Positions 16,608-25,484 of a DNA stretch of 40,357 bases are shown here, piece after piece; the first letter of the stretch is position 1; each line of letters opens with the position of its first letter. A program made the translations under genes and the position numbers. Location of the stretch: positions 1-40,357 of the forward strand of contig JAVVEW010000020.1 of assembly GCA_032251045.1 (NCBI GenBank), written 5' to 3'. Source of the DNA: JAVVEW01 sp032251045 (lineage in GTDB: Bacteria > Pseudomonadota > Gammaproteobacteria > Methylococcales > Methylomonadaceae). Under the pieces are notes generated by a model. It saw nothing but the letters and a program-made list of their open reading frames with translations, searched no databases and had not been told where the DNA came from.

Positions 16608-18491
16608 ATGAAATCAACCGCAATTAAACTGGTTATCTGGATAGGCATCGGCATGTTGCTATTCTCGGCCTTGTCCAGAGTTAACATGCCGGGAATCGAT
16701 AACTATGCCTTGTCGTACTCTGACTTTATCGAAGATATTCGTTCTGGAGCTATTTCCCAGGTCACCATCGATGGCCGGGAAATTCACGGCAAGCGCCGCA
16801 GCGGTGAGCCTTTCACCACCTACAACCCTAACGACGACAAGCTGGTTGACGAGCTGCTGCAAAATGGCGTCAAAATTAAAGTGCAGCCGCCGCCCAAGCA
16901 GTCCATGTTCATGCAGATTCTGATTTCCTGGGCGCCGATGTTGTTATTGATCGCGGTGTGGATTTATTTCTTCCGGCGTCAACAGGGCGGTGGTGTTGGT
17001 GGTCAGATGAATTTTGGTAAAAGTAAAGCCAAATTGCTGGAAGAAAATCAGATTAAGGTCAAGTTCACCGATGTTGCCGGGGTTGAGGAAGCTAAGGAAG
17101 ATGTGGTGGAAATGGTGGATTTTCTCAAAGATCCGCAAAAGTACGAATTTTTAGGCGGCAAAATTCCCCGTGGCGTGTTGATGGTTGGCCCGCCCGGAAC
17201 CGGTAAAACACTCTTGGCGCGCGCCATCGCTGGCGAAGCTGGGGTGCCGTTTTTCTCCATTTCAGGTTCCGATTTTGTTGAAATGTTTGTCGGTGTCGGT
17301 GCTTCACGAGTGCGGGATATGTTCGAGCAAGCCAAAAAGCGTGCGCCATGCATTATTTTTATCGACGAAATTGACGCCGTAGGGCGTCAGCGTGGCAATG
17401 GCATGGGGGGCGGCAATGATGAGCGTGAACAAACCCTGAACCAGTTGCTGGTGGAAATGGACGGTTTCAATGGCAACGAGGGCATCATTGTTATCGCCGC
17501 CACTAACCGTGCCGATGTTCTCGACAAAGCCTTGCTGCGTCCTGGCCGGTTTGATCGTCAGGTGACCGTGGGACTTCCAGACATCAAAGGACGCGAACAG
17601 ATTCTTAACGTTCATATCCAGCGAGTTCCCAAAGCCAATGACGTCAATGTGTCCGATCTGGCGCGAGGTACGCCTGGTTTTTCCGGTGCCGAATTGGCCA
17701 ACCTGATCAATGAAGCGGCCTTGTTCGCGGCGCGACGCAACAAACGTGAAGTGGCCATGGAGGATTTTGAAAAAGCCAAGGACAAGCTTTTGATGGGGGC
17801 CGAGCGGCGCAGTATGATTATGCGCGAGGAAGATAAGCTGATGACCGCCTATCATGAAGCCGGCCATGCAATTGTAGGACGTTTGGTGCCTGAGCATGAT
17901 CCTGTCTATAAAGTCAGCATTATGCCGCGTGGCGGTGCCTTGGGGATTACCATGTTTCTGCCGGAATTTGATGCCTACAGCGCCAGCCGTGACAAATTGG
18001 AAAGTCAGATTGCCAGTCTGTTCGGGGGGCGGGTGGCCGAGGAATTGATTTATGGCAAGAATAAAGTCACCACCGGGGCATCCAACGATATCGAGCGGGC
18101 AACGCAGTTAGCACGTAACATGGTTACTAAGTGGGGCTTGTCTGATCGTATCGGTGCCGTGGATTATGGCGAAGATGAAAATCGAGGTTACCTTGGCGGT
18201 AGCAGTAAGCCCATGTCCGAGCAAATGGCGCAGATGATCGATGAGGAAATTCGCAATCTGCTGGATAGCAATTACGAGCGGTCGCGGCAAATCTTGCTGG
18301 ACAATAATGAGATTCTGCACAACATGGCCAAAGCTTTGGTCGATTGGGAAACCATCGACAAGTTTCAGATTGATCAGTTGATGCAGGGTAAAAAGCTTGC
18401 TCCGCCGCAGCTTGATGTAGACAGTTCATCATCCGGTACGCCGCCGGATGCGCCGAAGCCAAGCATTGATAAAACCGGTTTGGCAACTTAG
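16608..18491 (+). CDS. ftsH: ATP-dependent zinc metalloprotease FtsH
   Basis: A 627-residue membrane-anchored AAA+ protease that degrades misfolded membrane proteins and short-lived cytoplasmic regulators. Two N-terminal membrane segments (about residues 7-25 and 98-119, ILISWAPMLLLIAVWIYFF) flank a periplasmic domain. Walker A is GPPGTGKT at 194-201, followed by Walker B (IIFIDEIDAVG) and the second region of homology (RPGRFDRQV). The zinc site HEAGH is at 416-420. The C-terminal tail is low-complexity (SSSSGTPPDAPKP). The start has a good AAGGAG site. Length is close to the E. coli protein. It lies alone, with the sigma gene upstream and rnpB convergent downstream; its usual partner rlmE is not adjacent. 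Confidence 0.98.
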   Translation: MKSTAIKLVIWIGIGMLLFSALSRVNMPGIDNYALSYSDFIEDIRSGAISQVTIDGREIHGKRRSGEPFTTYNPNDDKLVDELLQNGVKIKVQPPPKQSMFMQILISWAPMLLLIAVWIYFFRRQQGGGVGGQMNFGKSKAKLLEENQIKVKFTDVAGVEEAKEDVVEMVDFLKDPQKYEFLGGKIPRGVLMVGPPGTGKTLLARAIAGEAGVPFFSISGSDFVEMFVGVGASRVRDMFEQAKKRAPCIIFIDEIDAVGRQRGNGMGGGNDEREQTLNQLLVEMDGFNGNEGIIVIAATNRADVLDKALLRPGRFDRQVTVGLPDIKGREQILNVHIQRVPKANDVNVSDLARGTPGFSGAELANLINEAALFAARRNKREVAMEDFEKAKDKLLMGAERRSMIMREEDKLMTAYHEAGHAIVGRLVPEHDPVYKVSIMPRGGALGITMFLPEFDAYSASRDKLESQIASLFGGRVAEELIYGKNKVTTGASNDIERATQLARNMVTKWGLSDRIGAVDYGEDENRGYLGGSSKPMSEQMAQMIDEEIRNLLDSNYERSRQILLDNNEILHNMAKALVDWETIDKFQIDQLMQGKKLAPPQLDVDSSSSGTPPDAPKPSIDKTGLAT

Positions 18492-18620
18492 CACCGTTTC
18501 AACGTTTCAATAAGAAATAGCTCAGCATCCTGTTTTTTCCATGCCTCGGCCGGTGTGGGAAAAACATTTGCTTTTTTAGCAGGCCGGGTGCGGATGGCAA
18601 GTTCTGTTGGATGTTTGTCC

Positions 18621-18642
18621 GCGAGTCAGGTCGATGACTCGC
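18621..18642. repeat. perfect 8-bp hairpin upstream of the terminator
   Basis: GCGAGTCA-GGTCGA-TGACTCGC. Lies 17 bases before the terminator stem and could be part of the same folded 3' region. Confidence 0.45.
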
Positions 18643-18659
18643 CTGTGGCGAAATAACGC

Positions 18660-18699
18660 AAGGCTTGAGCTGCGAGGCTCGGGCCTTTTTGCGTTTTTA
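18660..18699 (+). terminator. intrinsic terminator downstream of ftsH
   Basis: AAGGCTTGAGC and GCTCGGGCCTT pair over 11 positions (two G-U) around the 6-base loop TGCGAG. The stem is followed by TTT, GCG and TTTTT. The stem would also form on the opposite strand, towards which rnpB is transcribed, but the T-run there is poor. Confidence 0.7.
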
Positions 18700-18761
18700 T
18701 AGGCTAACAAGACAGCGATAGGTGGGGGGCAGATCGTGAGTAGCGTGGGGAAATAAATCAC

Positions 18762-19161
18762 AAGAGTCGGCCTGTAAGCCGGGTTCTGTCGAGAACAGTC
18801 ATTCATCTAGGCCACAAGTCACCTTATGGCTCAAGCGATCTACCCGAAAGCCGCACGGGCCGTGCGTATGCTTTCCTATTTGATCTTGCTCCAAGTGGGG
18901 TTTACCTAGCCACGTACCGTTACCGACCGTGCGGTGCGCTCTTACCACACCGTTTCACCCTTACCGAGCGCCTATCCGCTATATGATCTGGGCCTGAGGC
19001 CCTTAAGGTCAGTTAGAAGATAGGCGCGAGGCGGTTTATTTTCTGTTGCACTTTCCGTAGGCTCGCGCCTCCCAGGCGTTACCTGGCACTTCGCCCTGTG
19101 GAGCCCGGACTTTCCTCCAGTTTGCGCGAAACGCAAACCAGCGACTGTTCGGCCAACTCTT
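18762..19161 (-). ncRNA. rnpB: RNase P RNA (bacterial type A)
   Basis: The RNA component of RNase P, the catalytic subunit that trims the 5' leader from pre-tRNAs. Read on the minus strand, the conserved blocks appear in order. GAGGAAAGTCCGGGCTCC is near the 5' end (19102-19119 region). The GGTAAGGGTGAAA and GGTAAGAGCGCACCG elements follow, then the AGATGAATGACTG block and the 3' ACAGAACCCGGCTTA. Helix P1 is visible: AAGAGTTGGCC at the 5' end (19151-19161) pairs fully with GGCCGACTCTT at the 3' end (18762-18772), allowing one G-U pair. Total length of about 400 bases is normal for type A. Exact mature ends are estimated from P1. It converges on ftsH, and its promoter should lie just above 19162 on the minus strand (AT-rich TATGATAGTAT). 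Confidence 0.97.
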
Positions 19162-19410
19162 GAGAACCGAAAATACTATCATAAAAGTGAGCTCGTATTG
19201 TAGTTTTTTGTCATAGCGCTCCCTCGACCAGGCCAAAAGGCGGCAATTTTTGACGCAACCTTGACCAAGAGGGTTGTGACAGCCACCATAACCGTTGCCT
19301 GGGTACAAGCGGTAAAAAACACCCTGGGTGAGGCGTAATGTTCTGCAGAAAAGTGAGTGTGCGCTAAACTGTGATCAATAATTTTCAATCAAACATCGAT
19401 GAGAGTAGTT

Positions 19411-20391
19411 ATGAAGACACCTTTAACGCTTGCCATTTCCGGTGCTGCCGGCCAAATCAGTTATTCCTTGTTATTTCGTTTGGCGAGTGGCGAGTTGTTA
19501 GGTCCCGACCAGCCCGTGCGTTTGAATTTGCTGGAGGTGACACCAGCACTGCCGCATCTTGAGGGGGTGGTGATGGAGCTGCAAGATTGCGCTTATCCAT
19601 TGCTGGATAGAGTGATGTTGACCGATGACGCCAAAAGCGCCTTTCGTGATGCCGATTATGTGTTTCTGGTCGGTGCTAAGCCGCGGGGGCCTGGTATGGA
19701 GCGGCGCGACCTGCTGACGGCCAATGCTGAAATCTTTAAGCATCAGGGGCAGGTGCTGGGTGAGTGCGGCAATCCTAATGTTAAAGTGTTGGTAACCGGC
19801 AATCCAGCCAACACCAACGCCATGATTGCCTTGCGTAATGCGCCTGGGTTAACGGAACAAAATTTTTCTGCCATGTCCATGCTCGATCACAATCGAGCGG
19901 TAGGGATGTTAGCAAAAAAATGTGGCGTTCCCGCATTTGATATCAAGAATGTCATTGTCTGGGGCAATCATTCAGCGGGCCAGTATCCTGATTTGCATCA
20001 TGCCCGGGTGCGTGGGCAATCGGCATTGTCGGTAGTCGATTGGGATTGGTTTACCAATGATTTTATTGGGCATGTGCAAAATCGCGGCGCCGAAGTGATT
20101 CAGGCGCGGGGGCGTTCCAGTGCGGCATCGGCGGCTAACGCGGCGCTGAAATTGATGCAAACCTGGATTGCAGGTACGCCGGATGATGATTGGATCAGCA
20201 TGGCGGTGGCCTCAGATGGCAGTTATGGTATTAGCAAAGGTTTGATGTTTTCCTTTCCGGTGCAAATTCGCCAAGGGCGTTACGAAATCGTTCAAGGCTT
20301 GAGTATCAGTGATTTCAGTCGCCAGCATTTACAACGCTCAGAGCGTGAGTTGCAGGAAGAATATCAGGCGGTTAAGCATTTACTGTCCTGA
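19411..20391 (+). CDS. mdh: malate dehydrogenase
   Basis: A 326-residue NAD-dependent malate dehydrogenase of the group found in Aquaspirillum and Thermus, interconverting malate and oxaloacetate. The dinucleotide-binding loop GAAGQI is at 11-16, and E42 at the end of the second strand favours NAD. Substrate arginines are R92 and R98. The active-site pair D159 (in LDHNRA) and H187 (in WGNHSAGQYPDL) is present. I place the start at the second in-frame ATG (19411), preceded by GAGAG at the right distance, rather than at 19399. That start gives the standard N-terminus (MKTPLTLAISGAAG). It stands alone, with divergent rnpB upstream and xfp-ackA downstream. Confidence 0.96.
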   Translation: MKTPLTLAISGAAGQISYSLLFRLASGELLGPDQPVRLNLLEVTPALPHLEGVVMELQDCAYPLLDRVMLTDDAKSAFRDADYVFLVGAKPRGPGMERRDLLTANAEIFKHQGQVLGECGNPNVKVLVTGNPANTNAMIALRNAPGLTEQNFSAMSMLDHNRAVGMLAKKCGVPAFDIKNVIVWGNHSAGQYPDLHHARVRGQSALSVVDWDWFTNDFIGHVQNRGAEVIQARGRSSAASAANAALKLMQTWIAGTPDDDWISMAVASDGSYGISKGLMFSFPVQIRQGRYEIVQGLSISDFSRQHLQRSERELQEEYQAVKHLLS

Positions 20392-20712
20392 GTATGGGGT
20401 GTTGTTGCACGGCCTGATGCGCTGTCTTTAATCGCTTCAGGGCGTTGCCGCAGGAGGTGATGTATAGCGGTTTGGTCGCTATACCCATACGTCGTGCGTC
20501 CCGGCTTGAATTCTGATGTCTCAGGAGCCGGCTAATGTCATGGCACAATAGCGAAGCGCCTTTCATAAGACCTGGGGCTAATCGTCATGCTGTTGTCATC
20601 ATTCAGCGCTAGGGTGACTTTGTTGTTAAAGTCACGGTAAAGGCTTCGTCTGGCTTTTATGGTCTGATCGACACTTCTTCTCTCCTGCTCACTTACACTT
20701 TTATCGCTTTTT
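20392..20712. promoter_or_regulatory. 321-base region before xfp with three inverted repeats
   Basis: No gene is seen. An imperfect hairpin after mdh (arms at 20413-20421 and 20433-20441, no T tail) may end that transcript. A perfect 8-bp inverted repeat GTATAGCG-N7-CGCTATAC is at 20462-20484. A second, GTGACTTT-N6-AAAGTCAC, is at 20614-20635, 78 bases before the xfp start and well placed as an operator. Confidence 0.5.
20614..20635. promoter_or_regulatory. 22-bp palindrome, candidate operator of xfp-ackA
   Basis: GTGACTTT-GTTGTT-AAAGTCAC has perfect 8-bp arms with a 6-base spacer, the form expected for a dimeric regulator. It lies 78 bases upstream of the phosphoketolase start. No T-run follows that would make it a terminator. 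The binding protein is unknown. Confidence 0.45.
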
Positions 20713-23073
20713 ATGAACTTAACTGAAACTAATCTAAATACCTTAAACCGCTATTGGCAGGCTTGTAATTACCTGGCCGGCAGCATGATTTATCTTAGAG
20801 ACAATCCTTTACTGACCGAGCCGCTCAAGGCTGAGCATGTCAAAAACCGGCTGCTGGGGCATTGGGGCGCGAGCCCTGCGTTAAGTTTCTGTTATGTGCA
20901 TCTGAATCGGCTGATAAAACAGCACGATGTGAACGCTATTTTTCTGGCCGGCCCCGGCCACGGCGCGCCCGGCGTGTTGGCGCCCGTGTATCTGGAAGGC
21001 ACCTATTCGGAAATTTATCCCAACAAAAGCGAGGACGCCGAAGGCCTGAAAGCGTTTTTTCGGGAGTTTTCCTTCCCCGGTGGCATCGGCAGTCATTGCA
21101 CGCCGGAAACGCCTGGTTCCATTCATGAAGGCGGTGAATTAGGCTATTCCATTTCCCACGCCTTTGGCGCGGCGTTCGATAATCCGGACTTGCTGGTGAC
21201 CGTGGTGGTCGGCGATGGCGAGGCGGAAACCGGGCCATTGGCAACTTCCTGGCACAGTAACAAGTTTTTGAATCCCGCTCGCGATGGCGCGGTATTGCCG
21301 ATTCTCAATCTGAACGGCTACAAAATCAATAACCCGACGCTGTTATCGCGCATTTCCCACGAGGAGCTGGAGGCTTTGTTCGTGGGTTATGGCTGGCAGC
21401 CGTATTTTGTCGAAGGCGACGAGCCCATGGCCATGCACCAGAAAATGGCCGAAACCCTGGACGCCTGTTATCAGCGTATTCAGGAAATTCAACAGGCTGC
21501 CCGCGTGGAAGGTCAGTTAGAGCGACCGCGCTGGCCGATGATCGTGCTCCGAACGCCGAAAGGCTGGACCGGGCCAAGCGAAGTCGATGGCCGGAAAGTG
21601 GAAGGTTTCTGGCGGGCGCATCAGGTGCCGATCGGTGATATTCACAACAGCCCTGAGCATCTGGCGCAACTGGAGGCGTGGCTGCGTAGCTACCAGCCTG
21701 AGCAATTGTTCGATAGCGAGGGCCGCCTGTTGCCTGAACTGAAAGCCTTGGCACCGACAGGACAACGGCGCATGAGCGCTAATTTGCATGCCAACGGCGG
21801 TTTGCTGCGCAAAGCGTTGCGGATGCCGGATTTTCGCGACTATGCCCATCCGGTCAGTCAACCGGGGGGTGATTATGCCGAAAATACCCGGCCTTTAGGT
21901 CAGCTATTGCGCGATGTGATGCGCTTGAACAAAGATAACTTTCGGGTGTTCGGGCCGGATGAAAATACCTCCAACAAGCTGGATGCGATTTATGAGGTCA
22001 GCAAGAAACTGTGGCTGGCCGATTACTTACCCGAAGACAGCGATGGCGGTGAATTGTCGCGCGATGGCCGGGTTCTGGAGATGCTGTCCGAACATACTCT
22101 GGAAGGCTGGCTGGAAGGCTATTTGCTGACCGGGCGGCACGGCTTTTTATCAACCTATGAAGCGTTCGTGCATGTCATCGACTCGATGTTCAACCAACAT
22201 GCCAAATGGCTGGATATCAGTCAGCGCATCAGCTGGCGGGCGCCGGTGGCGGGGCTTAACATTCTGATTACCTCCACGGTCTGGCGGCAGGATCATAACG
22301 GTTTTACTCACCAGGATCCGGGGTTTTTGGATCTGGTGGTTAACAAAAGCCCCAGCGTGTGCCGGATTTATCTGCCGCCCGATGTCAACACCTTGCTGTC
22401 GGTGGCCGATCATTGTCTGAACAGTACCGATAAAATCAATGTCATCGTCGCTGACAAACAGAAGCATTTGCAGTTTCTGGACATGGACTCGGCGATCAAG
22501 CATTGCACCAAAGGCATTGGCTTGTGGGAATGGGCCTGCAATGACCAGGGTGGTGAACCGGATGTGGTGATGGTCGGTTGCGGTGATATTCCGACCCAAG
22601 AAGCGTTGGCGGCGATTTGCCTGTTGCGCGAAAATTTCGATGATTTGAAAATCCGCTTTGTCAATGTGGTTGACCTGTTTACGCTCTCGCCTTCAAGTGA
22701 ACACCCGCATGGTCTGAGCGACCGCGACTTCGATACCTTGTTCACCAAGGACAAGCCGGTGATTTTCAATTTCCACGGCTATCCCTGGCTGATTCACCGG
22801 TTGGCGTACCGGCGCACCAATCATAAAAACTTTCATGTTCGCGGTTACAAGGAACAAGGCAATATCAACACACCGCTGGAGCTGGCCATTCGTAATGAAA
22901 TCGACCGCTTCAGTCTGGCCATCGATGTTATCGACCGGGTGGCGCGTTTGCAGGTGTCGGGCGCGCATGTCAAAGAACATTTCCGTGATTTGCAGATTGA
23001 ATGCAGTCAATACGCCTATCGTCATGGCATTGACAAGTCTGAGTACACTAACTGGGTGTGGCCGAACTTGTGA
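20713..23073 (+). CDS. xfp: xylulose-5-phosphate / fructose-6-phosphate phosphoketolase
   Basis: A 786-residue thiamine-diphosphate enzyme. It splits xylulose-5-P (and often fructose-6-P) with phosphate into acetyl phosphate plus glyceraldehyde-3-P (or erythrose-4-P). The family N-terminus (YWQACNYLAGSMIYLRDNPLL), the motif HEGGELGYSISHAFGAAFDN and the ThDP-binding GDGEAETGPLATSWH are all present. So are the HNGFTHQDPG and FNFHGYPWLIHRL blocks of the C-terminal half. Length is typical. No Shine-Dalgarno is visible before the ATG (TCGCTTTTT), so initiation may be leaderless or weak. ackA follows in a 4-base overlap. In type I methanotrophs this pair gives a route from RuMP-cycle sugars to acetyl phosphate without carbon loss. 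Substrate preference cannot be read from the sequence. Confidence 0.97.
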   Translation: MNLTETNLNTLNRYWQACNYLAGSMIYLRDNPLLTEPLKAEHVKNRLLGHWGASPALSFCYVHLNRLIKQHDVNAIFLAGPGHGAPGVLAPVYLEGTYSEIYPNKSEDAEGLKAFFREFSFPGGIGSHCTPETPGSIHEGGELGYSISHAFGAAFDNPDLLVTVVVGDGEAETGPLATSWHSNKFLNPARDGAVLPILNLNGYKINNPTLLSRISHEELEALFVGYGWQPYFVEGDEPMAMHQKMAETLDACYQRIQEIQQAARVEGQLERPRWPMIVLRTPKGWTGPSEVDGRKVEGFWRAHQVPIGDIHNSPEHLAQLEAWLRSYQPEQLFDSEGRLLPELKALAPTGQRRMSANLHANGGLLRKALRMPDFRDYAHPVSQPGGDYAENTRPLGQLLRDVMRLNKDNFRVFGPDENTSNKLDAIYEVSKKLWLADYLPEDSDGGELSRDGRVLEMLSEHTLEGWLEGYLLTGRHGFLSTYEAFVHVIDSMFNQHAKWLDISQRISWRAPVAGLNILITSTVWRQDHNGFTHQDPGFLDLVVNKSPSVCRIYLPPDVNTLLSVADHCLNSTDKINVIVADKQKHLQFLDMDSAIKHCTKGIGLWEWACNDQGGEPDVVMVGCGDIPTQEALAAICLLRENFDDLKIRFVNVVDLFTLSPSSEHPHGLSDRDFDTLFTKDKPVIFNFHGYPWLIHRLAYRRTNHKNFHVRGYKEQGNINTPLELAIRNEIDRFSLAIDVIDRVARLQVSGAHVKEHFRDLQIECSQYAYRHGIDKSEYTNWVWPNL

Positions 23074-24257
23074 TTGAGCGCGTGATTCTGGTCATTAACG
23101 CGGGCAGTTCCTCAGTTAAATACCAGCTACTCAGCCTGCCTTCCGGGAAGGTGTGGCTGGATGGGCAGATAAGCGGCCTTGGCGCTGCAAACTGTCAACA
23201 TCGCTATCAATCGGGTGCGTCGGTACATGAGACCGCCATGCCCGACGCAGACCATGCTGCCGCTCTGACTGCGTTGTTCGACCTATGGTCGCAACGCTCG
23301 TTGCCGGTGCCGGTTGCGGTCGGGCATCGTGTCGTGCATGGCGGTGAGGTGTTTACCCAGCCGACACGCATGAATGCGGAAAACCTGGCGCGCCTGGAGG
23401 CTTTGGATCGTTTGGCGCCGTTGCATAATCCGGTCAATCGTCTGGGGATTGTTATTGCCCACCAGTATTTTTCGGATATTCCTCATCTGGCGGTATTTGA
23501 TACCGCCTTTCATGCCACCTTGCCTGACATGGCCTTTCGTTATGCTGTGCCAGAAGCGTGGTATCAACAATACGGTATTCGCCGCTATGGCTTTCATGGC
23601 ACAGCACATGCCGCGGCACTAGCTCAGGTGAGTGCGTATCTGAACCAGCCGCGGCAGGCGCTGAATCTGATCACCTTACAGCTCGGTAATGGCGCCAGCG
23701 CTTGTGCCATTCAGCAGGGACGAAGTGTCGATACATCCATGGGCTTTACGCCTTTGGAGGGGCTGGTGATGGGGACGCGCTGTGGTGACCTGGATCCGGC
23801 CATCCCTGGGCACCTGATGAGGCTGGCAGAACTTTCGGCAGATGTGGTCGATCATCAGCTCAATCACGGTTCTGGGTTGCAAGGCTTGTGTGGTGATGCC
23901 GATATGCGCAGGGTTTGCGCGCGCGCTATGCAGCAGGATGAGGAGGCGGAGCGGGCCTTGGCGGTTTACTGTTACCGGGTTCAAAAATATATTGGCGCTT
24001 ATTGGGCGGTGATGGGTGGGATTGATGCCCTGGTATTCAGCGGCGGTGTGGGTGAGCACAGTGCCATGCTCAGGGCGCGAATTTGCGCTCCCCTCGCGCA
24101 TTTGGGGGTGGCCGTGGATGCACGGCGCAATGCGCAAACACTGGCGTCAGTGGCCGAGATCAATCCGCCAGACCGTCCTGGCGCTAAAGTGTTGGTGGTG
24201 CAGGTTGATGAGCAGCGCGCTATTGCTGAAGCTGTCCAGGATTGGTTACTCGCGTGA
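23070..24257 (+). CDS. ackA: acetate kinase
   Basis: A 395-residue ASKHA-family kinase converting acetyl phosphate and ADP to acetate and ATP, using the acetyl phosphate made by the preceding phosphoketolase. The N-terminal signature INAGSSSVKYQLL, the motif FDTAFHATLP and the region GLVMGTRCGDLDPA are diagnostic. The C-terminal GGVGEHSAMLRARI contains the adenine-site motif. I choose the GTG at 23070, which forms a GTGA overlap with the xfp stop. An in-frame GTG at 23058 is also possible and would add four residues. No phosphotransacetylase is adjacent. Its last 12 bases overlap the SPOR gene on the other strand. Confidence 0.96.
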   Translation: MIERVILVINAGSSSVKYQLLSLPSGKVWLDGQISGLGAANCQHRYQSGASVHETAMPDADHAAALTALFDLWSQRSLPVPVAVGHRVVHGGEVFTQPTRMNAENLARLEALDRLAPLHNPVNRLGIVIAHQYFSDIPHLAVFDTAFHATLPDMAFRYAVPEAWYQQYGIRRYGFHGTAHAAALAQVSAYLNQPRQALNLITLQLGNGASACAIQQGRSVDTSMGFTPLEGLVMGTRCGDLDPAIPGHLMRLAELSADVVDHQLNHGSGLQGLCGDADMRRVCARAMQQDEEAERALAVYCYRVQKYIGAYWAVMGGIDALVFSGGVGEHSAMLRARICAPLAHLGVAVDARRNAQTLASVAEINPPDRPGAKVLVVQVDEQRAIAEAVQDWLLA

Positions 24258-25484
24258 AATCCAAACCGATTGCAGCTGAAGCTGCTGTTTAAGACGCTCG
24301 GCATAGGCGTTGGCTTGATTCTTATTGCTGAAGCCGGGCACCGATAGGCGATGCCAGGGGGCGCCTTTAACGGTCACTTTATTGACCGTAACCGGAATGC
24401 CAAGGCGTTGAAACTCCGCAGCCTTGCGTTGTGCGTACCAGGCTTGACGAAACGAAACCAGATGCACAACCCAGTTTTGCTTTTTGGCGGTTGTCGTGCG
24501 TCGAGTGGTTTTGCGTTTAGCGCTTGGCTGAGCGCTGCGTCGCGTGCTTTTGACCTGCCCCAGCTGGTTTTCAATTTTTTCCAGTTTTTCTTGCAGTGGC
24601 TTTAAGGACTCTGTCTGCTCATGGGCTTGTTCGGTTAACTGCTCGCCAAGTGCATCACTGCTTTCTTCCAGGGCTGTGACTTGTTGCTGTAGCGTAGTGA
24701 TCTGTTGCTCGATAGCGGTGAGCTGCGTGGCCTGTTGTTGTTGAGTAGCGTTGAACTGTTCGGGGTCAATAGCCGCCTGTGTTTCTTCCAGGGTGGCCGT
24801 CAGCATGACCAGATCATCAATCTGGCCACTATTTTTGAACACCAGCACCAGGCCGAGAATCCCCAGCAGTAGTGCCAATATGCCCAGTCCCAGCGCCACA
24901 GCGGGTAAGGGCGATGATTTTTTGCTCTGTTCGAGCTTATGTTGCAGACTGCTGGTCTGTTGTTCGAGGCGGGTTAAGGTTTCCTGGTTTTGTTGGCTGC
25001 TTTGTTGCTGTTGCTCAATGAGTTTCTCAAGCTGGCCGGCAAATGCTTGCTGACTGACTTCCAGTGCTTTAAGCCGGGCGTCCAATGCGGCGTTCGCAGC
25101 AGCATCGGCGGGGTCGGGTGTGGCGGCTGGTGGTGGATTGGGCGCGGCAGGCGCTGGCGGGTCGTCTGCTAAAAAATCATCTTCTGCGATATTGAACTCA
25201 GGTGTGGCCTGGGGTTCATCAGGCGTTGCCGGCTCGGGCGCTTTCGGGGCTTGTGAGTTGTCGTCGAAAATATCATCAAGTTCGCTGAACTCATCAATTT
25301 CCGCCATGGGCGGTTCTCCGCTGTCTGCAGGTTCTGGTTCTGGTTCCGGTTCTGGTGTTTCTTGAAGCAGCTTGTCGAGCGCGTCTTCATCGTCGAGAAA
25401 CTGGCCTGAACCCGTGGCGGCATCATCTAGCATGGAGTCCAAATCTTCCGCGAATCGGGCGCTTTCGTCTTTAGTTTCAGCCAT
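24246..25484 (-). CDS. SPOR-domain inner-membrane protein
   Basis: A 412-residue single-pass protein. Residues 1-190 are very acidic and proline-rich (a Glu-Pro repeat at about 44-52, coded by a 6-base tandem repeat), ending in a Gln-rich helical stretch. One membrane segment covers about 194-216 (ALGLGILALLLGILGLVLVF). A coiled coil follows (about 230-310), then a basic linker (STRRSAQPSAKRKTTRR), and a SPOR domain occupies 336-410. SPOR domains bind glycan strands lacking stem peptides and so target proteins to the division site. The likely topology is N-terminus inside and SPOR outside, which suggests a septal or cell-wall role. It is not clearly DamX, DedD or FtsN. Confidence 0.88.
   Translation of the reverse strand: MAETKDESARFAEDLDSMLDDAATGSGQFLDDEDALDKLLQETPEPEPEPEPADSGEPPMAEIDEFSELDDIFDDNSQAPKAPEPATPDEPQATPEFNIAEDDFLADDPPAPAAPNPPPAATPDPADAAANAALDARLKALEVSQQAFAGQLEKLIEQQQQSSQQNQETLTRLEQQTSSLQHKLEQSKKSSPLPAVALGLGILALLLGILGLVLVFKNSGQIDDLVMLTATLEETQAAIDPEQFNATQQQQATQLTAIEQQITTLQQQVTALEESSDALGEQLTEQAHEQTESLKPLQEKLEKIENQLGQVKSTRRSAQPSAKRKTTRRTTTAKKQNWVVHLVSFRQAWYAQRKAAEFQRLGIPVTVNKVTVKGAPWHRLSVPGFSNKNQANAYAERLKQQLQLQSVWISRE
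25330..25353. repeat. four-unit hexanucleotide repeat within the SPOR gene
   Basis: GGTTCT, GGTTCT, GGTTCC, GGTTCT in tandem, coding Glu-Pro pairs on the minus strand. Copy-number change would lengthen or shorten the acidic linker by two residues per unit without a frameshift. Confidence 0.7.

Larger units (their letters stand above)
18492..18761. other. 270-base region between ftsH and rnpB with hairpins, possible small RNA
   Basis: No coding frame stands out. The stretch from about 18560 to 18700 has the look of a structured transcript: a perfect 8-bp hairpin (18621-18642), a small GCG-AAATAA-CGC loop (18648-18659) and then a strong terminator on the plus strand. It may be only the ftsH 3' end, or an independent small RNA. 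I do not recognise an Rfam-like family. Confidence 0.35.
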
